Below, in pieces: positions 22,377-30,317 of a stretch of DNA of 33,360 bases (within the stretch, counting starts at the first letter, position 1; every line of letters starts with the position of its first letter). Below the pieces are notes generated by a model, which saw only the letters and a program-made list of their open reading frames with translations, was not told the DNA's origin and ran no database searches. A program made the position numbers and the translations under genes. Source of the stretch: Candidatus Rokuibacteriota bacterium (GTDB lineage Bacteria; Methylomirabilota; Methylomirabilia; Rokubacteriales; CSP1-6); contig JAHFDK010000037.1 of assembly GCA_023249095.1 (NCBI GenBank), forward strand, positions 1-33,360, read 5' to 3'.

Positions 22377-23327
22377 CTAGAACGGGTGTTGCTTCAAGTC
22401 TGCATCCACTCGAACCACCGCGTCCCGGTGCTTGCTGCGGAAGTCGCGGAACGCTTCGGGATGAAGACACGCCGCCAGGATCTCCAGTGACTCGACGATC
22501 CGTGGTCCCGGTCGATTGAAGTAGGCGTTTCCGTCGGCGATGTAGACACGCCCTGCTTGCACGGCGCGCCAGGATTCCCAGGGAAGTGAGGCACGCAGCA
22601 GTGGCAGCTCTTCCAGGGTTCGGCCGAGCGGAAATCCGCAAGGCTTGATCAACACGACATCCGGCGCCAGCCCCTGCAGCGCATCTCTCGTCAAGGTCGG
22701 CGCGTGGTCGCCTGGCCGGGTCACCAACGGAATGCCGCCTCCCCGCTCGATCAGCTCGGGCATCCACATACCGCCGAGCATCACCGGGTCGAGCCACTCG
22801 ACTGCGACGACGCGCGGCCGCTCGCCGCGGCCTGAGCTGCGCGTCGTGATCGCCGAGGCCCGGGCCTGGAGGCCTCTCACGACCGCGGCGCCCTCCGCCG
22901 ATCGACCGAGCGCGTCGGCGACCCGGGCGATATCGGCCCAGATATCGTCGAACCGGGTCGGGTGCAGATTGACGATACGAATCTCCTGATGAACGAGCGC
23001 CGCCGTCGCGGCACAGACGTCACTGAACGAGACCGCGCAGACGTCACAGAGATCCTGGGTGACGATCACATCAGGGCGCGCGGCTTCCAGTCGCGCGAGC
23101 TCGATCTCGTAGACGGCCAGCGCGTCCTGGAGGACCAACCGGACCTCTCGGTCGATGTCACGGCTGGCTCCCACGGGTCGCACCCGAGCGCGTGTCAGCG
23201 CCGGAAGACGACGCACCGTCTCGGGAAAGTCGCACTCGTGCGAGATCCCGACGAGATCGGCCTCGGCGCCCAGCGCGCAAACAATCTCGGTGGCGGCTGG
23301 GAGCAACGAGGCGACGCGGTAGCCCAT
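22377..23327 (-). CDS. BtuF-like cobalamin-binding protein
   Basis: A 316-residue protein with the periplasmic-binding fold of cobalamin/siderophore receptors: RVASLLPAATEIVCALG at the N-terminus, GISHECDFP, PDVIVTQDLCDVCAVS, VEWLDPVMLGGMWMPELIE and WRAVQAGRVYIADG. No signal peptide precedes the fold, so it may stay in the cytoplasm or act as a chaperone or salvage protein rather than a BtuCD receptor. It lies 37 bp after the membrane protein gene under the cobalamin riboswitch, which supports a B12 role. TACACT is present 5 bases before its ATG. Confidence 0.88.
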   Translation of the reverse strand: MGYRVASLLPAATEIVCALGAEADLVGISHECDFPETVRRLPALTRARVRPVGASRDIDREVRLVLQDALAVYEIELARLEAARPDVIVTQDLCDVCAVSFSDVCAATAALVHQEIRIVNLHPTRFDDIWADIARVADALGRSAEGAAVVRGLQARASAITTRSSGRGERPRVVAVEWLDPVMLGGMWMPELIERGGGIPLVTRPGDHAPTLTRDALQGLAPDVVLIKPCGFPLGRTLEELPLLRASLPWESWRAVQAGRVYIADGNAYFNRPGPRIVESLEILAACLHPEAFRDFRSKHRDAVVRVDADLKQHPF

Positions 23328-23332
23328 CCCTC

Positions 23333-23338
23333 AGTGTA
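23333..23338 (-). promoter_or_regulatory. TACACT hexamer before btuF-like start
   Basis: On the minus strand TACACT lies 5 bases before the ATG at 23327. It could be an internal promoter independent of the riboswitch. Confidence 0.3.
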
Positions 23339-23364
23339 CCGCGGACCGCGCGCTCGCCGAGCCG

Positions 23365-23925
23365 CTACGCCAGGCGCGCGGGCGACGCGTGAGCACGACG
23401 ACGACGGCTCAGGAACCTGGCTCCGGCAATGAGCTGATACAAGCCAACGAGTCCCACGAGCGTCACGGCGTTGGCGAGCAGCACCTGGCCGATGATCGGG
23501 GCCGAAAACGCCTCCGTACCACCGAGCATCGACACCGCGGCCGCGTAGAGAGTCAGCTGGTAGAGCGCAAACGCGGCCACGAATGCCACGCCCGTCTGGG
23601 CGGGTGCGCGGAACGATCCGAATCGCCGGACCGTCCAGTGAGCGGCGAGCGTCCCGATCACGGCGGCAGCGCCGATGGCGACACCCCAGGCACAGGCCCG
23701 GGCTGTCCACGGATAATTCAGCACGCCGAACCCCACCGCCTGATTGGTGAGCCATAGCGCTACCGTCAGGAGCACCGCATCCCGACGCGACAGGGTCGTC
23801 GCGGCGATCACGGCGAACGCCGCAAACGGCGTGATGCACGTGTACCCCGTGGTGAGCGCCGCACTCCCGACGATGAGCAATCCCAGCCACAACGGACGGA
23901 ACCACGCGATTTGACGGTCTGTCAT
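23365..23925 (-). CDS. Riboswitch-controlled small membrane protein, putative B12 uptake component
   Basis: A 186-residue protein with about five or six TM segments. It starts MTDRQIAWFRPLWLGLLIVG and has a polar GYTCITPFAAFAV segment and a NQAVGFG motif between membrane helices. The basic C-terminus (SRRRRAH) is cytoplasmic. Size and layout resemble S-components of ECF vitamin transporters. It is the first gene after the cobalamin riboswitch, so it most likely moves cobalamin, a precursor or cobalt. No ECF ATPase or T-component is nearby. A GGAGG lies 5' of the ATG at 23925. Confidence 0.65.
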   Translation of the reverse strand: MTDRQIAWFRPLWLGLLIVGSAALTTGYTCITPFAAFAVIAATTLSRRDAVLLTVALWLTNQAVGFGVLNYPWTARACAWGVAIGAAAVIGTLAAHWTVRRFGSFRAPAQTGVAFVAAFALYQLTLYAAAVSMLGGTEAFSAPIIGQVLLANAVTLVGLVGLYQLIAGARFLSRRRRAHASPARLA

Positions 23926-23965
23926 CTCCGGTTCCTCCCTCGAAGACCGGTTGAGGTGTGTGGGC

Positions 23966-24132
23966 GTCCGGGCAGGTCTCCTGGCTCTCGGATCGTCCTA
24001 CTCCCCGCGTCTTCCCGGCCATACGGCCAGTGACACTTGCGGGTTTCGTCCCCGATTACAGTGACGGGGTCGCGGCGGCTTCGCACCGCCTTCCCTTGGC
24101 CCTCGTGGGCATCCCGGGCGCGTTCACCGTGA
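23966..24132 (-). ncRNA. Cobalamin riboswitch
   Basis: On the minus strand the leader carries the AdoCbl/B12-box layout: AAGGGAAGGCGGTG, a CGCGACCCCGTCACTGTAA B12 box with GGGG pairing after it, the GCCACTG-like GTCACTGGCC, GGGAAGACGCGGG, and the near-invariant AGCCAGGAGACCTGCC (23971-23986). It should repress the two downstream B12 genes when cobalamin is bound. A weak promoter (TTGCAT, 17 bp, TAGCTT) can be read just upstream, near 24132-24160. Confidence 0.93.
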
Positions 24133-24204
24133 AGCTATTCGAACACCGCCCTAAATGCAAGTCGGCGGCCGTGTACCGCCGGCAGGCGTGGCCACGCAGC
24201 GCGA

Positions 24205-24690
24205 TCAACGGGCCGAGGCGCCGACGAAGATGCCGACGATGGCGCCGTACGCCAGATGGGCGAGGATCGTCAACGTCGGCGTGCCGCGGCCGTAGTTGAG
24301 AAGCATGAAGCCCGGCGACTCCAGGAGAGGAGAGGAATCTGCGGCGCTGTCCGGCGTCCCCATCCGCGGATGCACGACCGGCAGGAGCACGTTGACCAGG
24401 GTGGTCCCCGCGAACAGCGCGTGAACCAGGCCGAAGACCAGGCCGAGCTTCCAGCCGGCCTGGCCCAGGGCGACGAACCCCGCGTAATACACCAGCGCGA
24501 ATACCAGGCCGGCGACAAAGTGTGCCGTGTAACCGAACACCTTCGCCCGGGTGCGGTCGTCGGTGAACGCCGTGCCGAGCAAGAACGGAATGTCCATCCG
24601 CGTGAGCCGCAGGTGGCTTCCCGCCGCCAGGGCCGTCGTCAGCACGAGCGTTCCCGCGAAGCCGCCGGCCAGGGCGCCCCACACCCTCAT
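24205..24690 (-). CDS. Small membrane protein, unknown function
   Basis: A 161-residue protein with about four TM segments: MRVWGALAGGFAGTLVLTTAL, FGYTAHFVAGLVFALVYYAGF, LGLVFGLVHALFAGTTLVNVLL and a C-terminal LAHLAYGAIVGIFVGA. His residues in the membrane segments (H in YTAH, VHAL, LAHLAYG) recur, but no known family is recognised. The ATG overlaps the GH15 stop by 4 bp (ATGA), so the two genes are coupled. It ends about 70 bp before the riboswitch of the next unit. Confidence 0.75.
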   Translation of the reverse strand: MRVWGALAGGFAGTLVLTTALAAGSHLRLTRMDIPFLLGTAFTDDRTRAKVFGYTAHFVAGLVFALVYYAGFVALGQAGWKLGLVFGLVHALFAGTTLVNVLLPVVHPRMGTPDSAADSSPLLESPGFMLLNYGRGTPTLTILAHLAYGAIVGIFVGASAR

Positions 24691-26484
24691 TGCGACGCTT
24701 CCTGCATCGCGACCGCCGCGCTGATCAGGGCCAGATGGACGAGCCCTTGTGGAAAGTTTCCCAGGAACGCGTGCGACGCCGGATCGATTTCCTCCGAGTA
24801 CAGACCGACGTCGTTCGCGAGCGCGACCAGCTCGTCCATGACGTGCTCCGCCTCTCGCCGCTGACCCGAGATGGCGAGCGCCTCCGCGAGCCAGAACGAG
24901 CAGCACGCAAACGCGCCTTCGCCGCGGGCCAGTCCGTCGGCGCCGGTGTATCGGTGGAGCAGCGGGCCGGCGGCGAGCTCACGGCGGACGGCCTCGATGG
25001 TCATCCGCATCCGCGCGGCCTCGGGTCTCTCGTAGCGCATGATGGCGAGCAGGAGCAGGCTCGCATCCAGTCCGTCGGCGCCGGCATACCAGACGTAACT
25101 GCGCTTTGCCTCGGACCAGCAGCGTTCTTCGATGAAGCGCCGGATGTCGGCGGCCTCGCTCGCCCAGCGAGTCGCGCGCCGAGCGGGAATCTCGCCGCGG
25201 TCGACCAGGCGCCTCGCGCGATCGAGGGCGACCCAGCACATGGCCTTCGACTGCGTGTAATGCCGCGGTGCGGCCCGGACTTCCCAGATGCCCGAGTCCG
25301 GCTCGCGCCACTGCGAACACACGTAGTCGGCGATCCGCGCGACATCCCACGCCGTCTGACGGCCGACTGTGTGTCCCCGGTGCGCGTACTGGTACGCCGC
25401 GTCCAGGAGCTCGCCGTAGGTATCGAGCTGCAGCTGATTCGCGGCGCCATTGCCGATCCGGACCGGACGCGAGTCGCGGTAGCCGGCGAGCGGCAGCGTG
25501 CGCTCGGGGGTGTGGGTATCACCGTCGAGCCGATACAACACGTGCAACCGTGGCAATGTCCGCTGCGTCGCGTGCATGAACCACCAGAAGAACGCCCTGG
25601 CCTCGGCGTCGCACCCGAGCTGCAGCAATGATTCGATCGTGAAGGCCGAATCGCGAATCCACGAGAAGCGGTAGTCCCAGTTGCGCTCGCCGCCGAGCGA
25701 CTCCGGCAGCGAGGTCGTCGAGGCCGCCGCGATCGCGCCCGAGGGCGCGAACACGAGAAGCTTGAGCGCCAGCGCGCTGCGCACGACAGCGTCGCGCCAC
25801 GGTCCGTCGTACGCCAGCCGCGCCGACCAGTCCCGCCAGAACGCGGCGGTCGTCTCGATGCGGCGCTCGACGTCGGCGCGCGCCGGAAAGACCAGCGGCT
25901 CACCGTCGGCCGCCACCAGGGCGATCGTCGTGCGCGTCCCGGCTCGCGCCTCGAAGCGCCCGGCGATTGCGGTTGCCTCGGTCTCGATGCGGCCGGCATC
26001 CCAGGCGCACGCCGCCAGCGCGGTGGTGCCGCTCGTGGCGACGGGAAATGGCGTCCGCGGCTCGATCCGGGTACGAGCGAGGCCGTATCCGAAGCGCGGC
26101 TCGATGCGCCACGATATGGCGACGCGCCCGTCCAGGCCCTCCACCCGGCGCGCGAGCTCGCGGAACGGCGCCAGCCCTCGGCCGGGGCAGCGTCATCACG
26201 TCGGTGACTCGTACGCGGCCGGTGGCGGTCGTGTACGTCGTCTCCAGGAGGTTCGTGCCGGGCACGTATCGCCGGTGCGTCTCTGCCGCGCCCTCAGGGC
26301 GGAGCACCCAGCGGCCACCACGGTCGGCGTCGAGAATGGCGGCGAACACGCTCGCGGAGTCGAGATTCGGAACACACCACCAGTCGACGGATCCGCTCCT
26401 GGAGACTAGCGCCGCGGTGCGGCAATCGCCAATGAGCGCGTAGTCTCGAAGCGGCGCGTACTGATCACGCAAGGCAACGTCCAT
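24687..26484 (-). pseudogene. GH15 glucoamylase-like hydrolase, frameshifted near its N-terminus
   Basis: A GH15-type enzyme (glucoamylase/trehalase-like) of about 598 codons in two frames. The ATG at 26484 gives DYALIGDCRTAALVSRSGSV and runs to VTDVMTLPRP; near 26176-26190 one base seems missing, and the frame beginning RGLAPFRELARRVEGL continues to 24687. The second frame is intact: ERNWDYRFSWIRDSAFT, DSGIWEVRAAPRHYTQSK with the catalytic acid Glu, and EEIDPASHAFLGNFPQ with the catalytic base Glu. It may be a functional gene carrying a sequencing error. It is coupled to the downstream membrane protein. Confidence 0.88.
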
Positions 26485-26755
26485 CGTACCGCGTTCGCAG
26501 GCATAAGCAGGGCAGGGCCAGATCGATCCACTTCGCGTCCTGACGCTTCTTGAATCGCTTCGGGAGTTGTGCGTTCCCACGATCGCGCCGAACATAACTG
26601 ATGCTCTGCGCGTCGAGGGCAGCCATCAGCTCGGGCAGCGGGATGCGCAGGCCGCCTTCGCGCGCGCCGTGGAGCGGTTTTGGGATCACGTCGCGTATGT
26701 GCCCGTCGATGTTGGCGATCAGGGTGACGCCGGCGCGGGGCGCTGCCTGCCACAC
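26465..26755 (-). other. Unrecognised open frame in degraded region
   Basis: A 96-codon frame reads RAGVTLIANIDGHIRDVI, then LPELMAALDAQSISYVRRDRG and a Lys/Arg-rich KRFKKRQDAKW. A second minus frame (26719-26928, TLLKRLQLVAEVANVAAVRW) could be its upstream part if one frame change occurred near 26745. No family is recognised. It overlaps the GH15 start by 20 bp. It may be the remnant of a mobile or restriction-type gene, or chance. Confidence 0.25.
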
Positions 26756-26928
26756 TGCTCAATCGCTGACGCGGTCACTCCCGCGAGCCGCAGGTCACGT
26801 GGACGAAGGTTCCCGTCATCGCGCTCGCCCCATCTGACAGCCGCGACGTTCGCGACCTCGGCCACCAGCTGCAGCCGCTTCAGCAAGGTTGCGCTGCTGA
26901 AGCTGGCCAGGCACTGTTCGAACGTCAC

Positions 26929-27043
26929 CCCCGTGGCCTTGGCGTGCAGAGGACAGTTCTATTTAGCAACGGCAGCTCGCCGAAAGCCACTTGACAGGGT
27001 CCCTTTTTAGGCAGATCGTCGCGCGCAACGAGGAGGGACTCGC
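26929..27043. other. Gap before VOC remnant
   Basis: No gene is seen. A perfect TTGACA lies at 26991 but lacks a convincing -10 at the right distance. GAGGAGGG precedes the GTG at 27044. Confidence 0.4.
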
Positions 27044-27259
27044 GTGGCATCGACATCGCCCTTTCACCTGGCGTTCACCGTCCGCGACATCAGCGAAACG
27101 CGCGCGTTCTTCGGTGGCTTGCTCGGCTGCACGGAAGGCTTCGTGTTGCTCCTCGAGCCGAGGGTCCGCGGCAAGGGTGCTCACGATCCCTCGGGGAACA
27201 CCTTCGAATTCAAGGGACTCAGAGATCCCACGCCCGCGCAGTTGCTGGCGCGCCGATAG
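27044..27259 (+). pseudogene. VOC (glyoxalase-fold) protein with two internal deletions
   Basis: A 71-codon remnant of a VOC-fold protein that is normally about 130-150 residues. The first strand (PFHLAFTVRDISETRAFFGG, metal His H8) and the last strand (DPSGNTFEFKGLRDP, metal Glu E55) are well kept. Between them LLGCTEG jumps to LLLEPRVRGKG, losing about 60 residues, and then to HDPSG, losing about 10 more. The frame is kept throughout. A GAGGAGGG sequence precedes the GTG start. It is unlikely to fold as a normal VOC protein. Confidence 0.7.
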
Positions 27260-27382
27260 AGCGGGCGATCGCGGGTGCTGTTCGGCCGCGTGTTCAAAAG
27301 GCCGGCGCAGCCCCGGGCCGGGCGGTGAATGGACGGATTGTCGACGCGAACTAGATTAGTAGAGAGGGAGGGTGCCGCGGGC

Positions 27383-29056
27383 ATGGCTACCATCGAATTG
27401 CTCGTTCCGGCCGCTGTGATCGCTGGGACCGCAGTGCCGTTGGCCAAGCGCGTCCCAACGCTCGAGGGTCGAGTCGTCGGCCTACTCAACAACTCGAAGT
27501 CTGGCACCCGACCGTTCCTGGATCGCGTCGAGGAGCTGCTGCAGAGCGCGCACGGCGTTTCCAGGATCATCCGCTACGACAAGAAGGCCGCAGCGCTCCC
27601 GGTGCCCGACGAGATGCTCGAGGCGGCCGCTCGCGAGTGCGACGTGGTGATCAACGGGATAGCCGATTGAGGGTCCTGCACGTCGTGGAGTGTCCACGAC
27701 AGCATCGAGTTCGAGAAGCGCGGCATTCCGACCGCGACCATCGTCACTGAAGAATTCCGGTCGCTGTACGATATCGTCACGACGAGTCTCGGTCAGCCGA
27801 GCCTGCCGGCCGTGTACGTGCCGCATCCGATCGTCAGCGTCCCGCACCCGGAGATGCGTGGGCGGGCCGAGCCCGTGATGGCGGCGATCGTGGAGATCGC
27901 CACCGAGACGGGCGCGTACGCGAGCGGGGCCAAACTGCATACCGCCGCCGGTGCGAGCCGGCCTGCCGCAGCGGCCGCGGTCGTCGAGCGCGTCACGGTC
28001 GCGGACGACCCGGAGGCAATCTTTGACCGGTTCGCCAGCGAAGGCTGGACCGACGGGTTGCCGATCGTGCCACCGACCGAGGAGCGGGTCGCGCAGATGC
28101 TGGCCTTCAGCGACCTCGACCCGTCCCTTTCGCTGGGTCCGATGCCCCCGCGCTGGGGAGAGGCAACGATCGCCAAGCTGGCGGTCAACGCGGTGATGGC
28201 CGGGTGCAAGCCGGAGTACTTCGCTGTCATCGTGACGGCGGTCAAGGCCATCCTCGCCAAGCAGTTCAACCTGTACGGTATCCAGGGCACGACGAACCCG
28301 GCCAGTCCGGTGCTCATCGTCAACGGACCGGTTGCTCGCGAGATCGGGGTCAATGCGCGCGGGAACTTGTTCGGTCCGGGCTTCCGGGCCAACGCGACGA
28401 TCGGCCGCGCGATTCGGCTGATCATGACGACGATCGGCGGCGGCGTGCCGCAGCAGGCCGACAAGTCGACGCTCGGCAACCCGGCCAAGTACACGTGCTG
28501 CTTCGCCGAGAACGAGGCGAACAGCCCCTGGGCGCCGCTTCACGTCGAGCGGGGCTTCGAGGCAGAGACGAGCACCGTCACGGCCTTCGGCGGGGCAGCG
28601 CCCGCTAACATCATCGACAAGAGCAAGAACGCCAACGAGATGCTCGAGACGATCGCGAGGGCGATCGCCGTCTCCGGCTCCAACAACATGTTCATGAGCC
28701 AGGAAGCGCTCCTCGTACTCGGCCCCGAGCATGCCTCAATCGCGGCGCGCCAGGGCTTCGACAAGAAGCGGGTGCGCCAGACGCTGTTCGAGCACGCCCG
28801 CATCCCGTTCGAGCAGATCGGTCAGAGCAACGCGGACGTCTTGGGCGTGTGGCGCGGCAACTGTATCGAGGACGTGGACGGGCGGCGGACGTTGCGGATC
28901 GTCGAGAAGCCGGAGGACATCATCATCGTCGTGGCCGGTGGCGCGGGGAATCACTCGGCCTCGATCCCCGGATGGTACTCGCATTCGGTCACCCTGCCGC
29001 TCACCCGCGCCGACGGCACGGCGATCCGCTCCGTCGCGGAACTGAAGAAAGAATAG
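27383..29056 (+). CDS. UGSC-motif selenoprotein (UGA = selenocysteine at residue 96)
   Basis: A 557-residue protein if the in-frame TGA at 27668-27670 is read as selenocysteine. Residues 1-175 form the UGSC domain: MATIELLVPAA, GLLNNSKSGTRPFLDRVEELL, CDVVINGIAD, then Sec96-Gly-Ser-Cys99, TSWSVHDSIEFEKRGIPTAT. The text on both sides of the TGA is continuous family sequence. A linker (about 176-205) joins a large second domain (206-557) with PPRWGEATIAKLAVNAVMAG, C275, a vicinal pair C372-C373 in YTCCFAENEAN and GGAGNHSASIPGW. A Sec-x-x-Cys pair suggests a redox or selenenylsulfide site. An SD-like GGAGGG lies about 10 bases upstream of the ATG at 27383; an ATG at 27329 is the alternative. Confidence 0.88.
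27668..27704 (+). promoter_or_regulatory. Bacterial SECIS element after the UGA
   Basis: GTCGTGG (27682-27688), loop AGTGT, CCACGAC (27694-27700) form a perfect 7-bp stem, extended by TGC/GCA (27677-27679, 27702-27704) across a small internal loop. Counting the U of UGA as 1, the loop has G23 and U24, as in E. coli fdhF. The bulged U17 of fdhF is not present. SelB would bind here. Confidence 0.75.
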
Positions 29057-29084
29057 TTGAGAAGGGTGAGTGCCGCCGGGTTGC

Positions 29085-30131
29085 TCACTTGAACGCGGGC
29101 ATCACCTCGTGCGTGAGGAGCCGCAGGCTCCGGGTCTCGAGCTCCAGGGGAATGCGCCCGCCGGGATTGAGCTCGGCGACGATCCCGTCCAGGCCCAGCT
29201 CTTCGCGGAGCCGGGTCAGACGGTCGATCACGCCCGCCGCGGTGCCGAACGCCACCTTCTTCGCGAGGACGTCCTCGTAGGAGAGGTTCGCCATGCGCTC
29301 GGCCAGCGCGCGGCGACGGTCGGCGGGTCCAGCGCCGGCGCGGCCGATCACCGCCCGCGCCAGCTCGGTCTGGCGGCCGAAGAAGTGCATGAGGCTCTCG
29401 CGAGGCTCCTCGACCGCGCCCCGCTCGGTCGTCGAGACGTAGACCGGGATGCGCAGATAGACGCTGGGATCGCCGGGATGGCCCGCCTCGCGCCACGCCC
29501 GCCGGTAGAGCGCCAGGTGCGCCTGCAGATCGGAGATCTCGGCGGCGCGCAGTCCGACGAAGACGGACAATCCCATCGTGCCGACCGCCGGGAACGTCTC
29601 TTCCGTGTTGGCGGCCATCCTGATGGGCGGATGCGGCACCTGATACGGCCGCGGCGCGACCGTCGCGCCCTGAAACCGATAGAACTCGCCCTCGTAGCTG
29701 AACGGCTCGCCCTTCCAGGCCTGCCGGATGATCTCGAGCGCCTCCCGAAAGCGCGCCTGACTCTCGCCGTAGGCGATGCCGTAGATGTCGTACGAGCGCG
29801 CGACGCCGCTGCGGCCGATCCCGAACTCCAGGCGGCCCTCGCTGATGTGATCGAGCGTCGCGACCTCTTCGGCAATGCGCAGGGGATGATTCAGGGGAAG
29901 CACCGTCACGGCCGTCCCCACCCGAAGGCGCCGGGTCCGGGTCGCGATCGAGCTGGCGACCTGGAGTGACGCCGAGATCACCGAACGCATCGGGGCGAAG
30001 TGGATCTCACCGAGCCAGACGCAGTCCAGGCCCCAGGCCTCGGCGTGCTGGGCCAGCTCGAACGCGTCCCGGAACGCCGAGACCTGGTTCGCCCCGTACC
30101 GCATCTCCTCGACGAAGATCCCGAAGTGCAT
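29085..30131 (-). CDS. LLM-class flavin-dependent oxidoreductase
   Basis: A 348-residue luciferase-like monooxygenase (bacterial luciferase TIM-barrel fold). Seen: MHFGIFVEEMR, WGLDCVWLGEIHF (the His is typical of luciferase alpha-like members), LRVGTAVTVLPLNHPLRIAEEVATLDHISEGRLEFGIGRS, PPIRMAANTEET and TAAGVIDRLTRLREELGLDGIV. It uses reduced FMN and oxygen to oxidise an organic compound; the substrate is unknown. GAGGAGG lies 6 bases before the ATG at 30131. It converges on the selenoprotein gene with a 28-bp gap and diverges from the ABC operon. Confidence 0.92.
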   Translation of the reverse strand: MHFGIFVEEMRYGANQVSAFRDAFELAQHAEAWGLDCVWLGEIHFAPMRSVISASLQVASSIATRTRRLRVGTAVTVLPLNHPLRIAEEVATLDHISEGRLEFGIGRSGVARSYDIYGIAYGESQARFREALEIIRQAWKGEPFSYEGEFYRFQGATVAPRPYQVPHPPIRMAANTEETFPAVGTMGLSVFVGLRAAEISDLQAHLALYRRAWREAGHPGDPSVYLRIPVYVSTTERGAVEEPRESLMHFFGRQTELARAVIGRAGAGPADRRRALAERMANLSYEDVLAKKVAFGTAAGVIDRLTRLREELGLDGIVAELNPGGRIPLELETRSLRLLTHEVMPAFK

Positions 30132-30236
30132 GACGTCCGCCTCCTCGACTGCCCGTCGATACTCGCCCGGCGCGGTCGGTGCCGTCAAGGCCAGGGCGGC
30201 GCGTCGCCGGACTGCAGCGCGGCGTCAGGCCAGGGC

Positions 30237-30266
30237 TTGACACCGGGAGGGTGCACTGTGAAGAAT
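30237..30266 (+). promoter_or_regulatory. Possible promoter of ABC transporter operon
   Basis: TTGACA (30237-30242), an 18-bp spacer and AAGAAT (30261-30266) lie upstream of the ATG at 30318. The -35 is perfect, the -10 matches four of six. Confidence 0.4.
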
Positions 30267-30317
30267 GCCCGGACCGGCGCGACGCCCGGGCGCGCGGCCC
30301 CCCGCAAAGGAGAGACC

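Noticed and set aside
26991..27019. Sigma70 promoter with TTGACA at 26991 before the VOC remnant
   Set aside because: No reasonable -10 hexamer occurs 16-18 bases downstream.
27329..27670. A complete 113-residue protein ending at the TGA
   Set aside because: The sequence after the TGA continues the same domain in the same frame, there is no start codon or SD site near 27671, and a SECIS-like hairpin follows.
27668..27670. TGA as ordinary stop readthrough or TGA-to-Trp recoding
   Set aside because: Many other genes here use TGA as a normal stop (for example 5472, 9575, 12125), so a genome-wide recoding is excluded.
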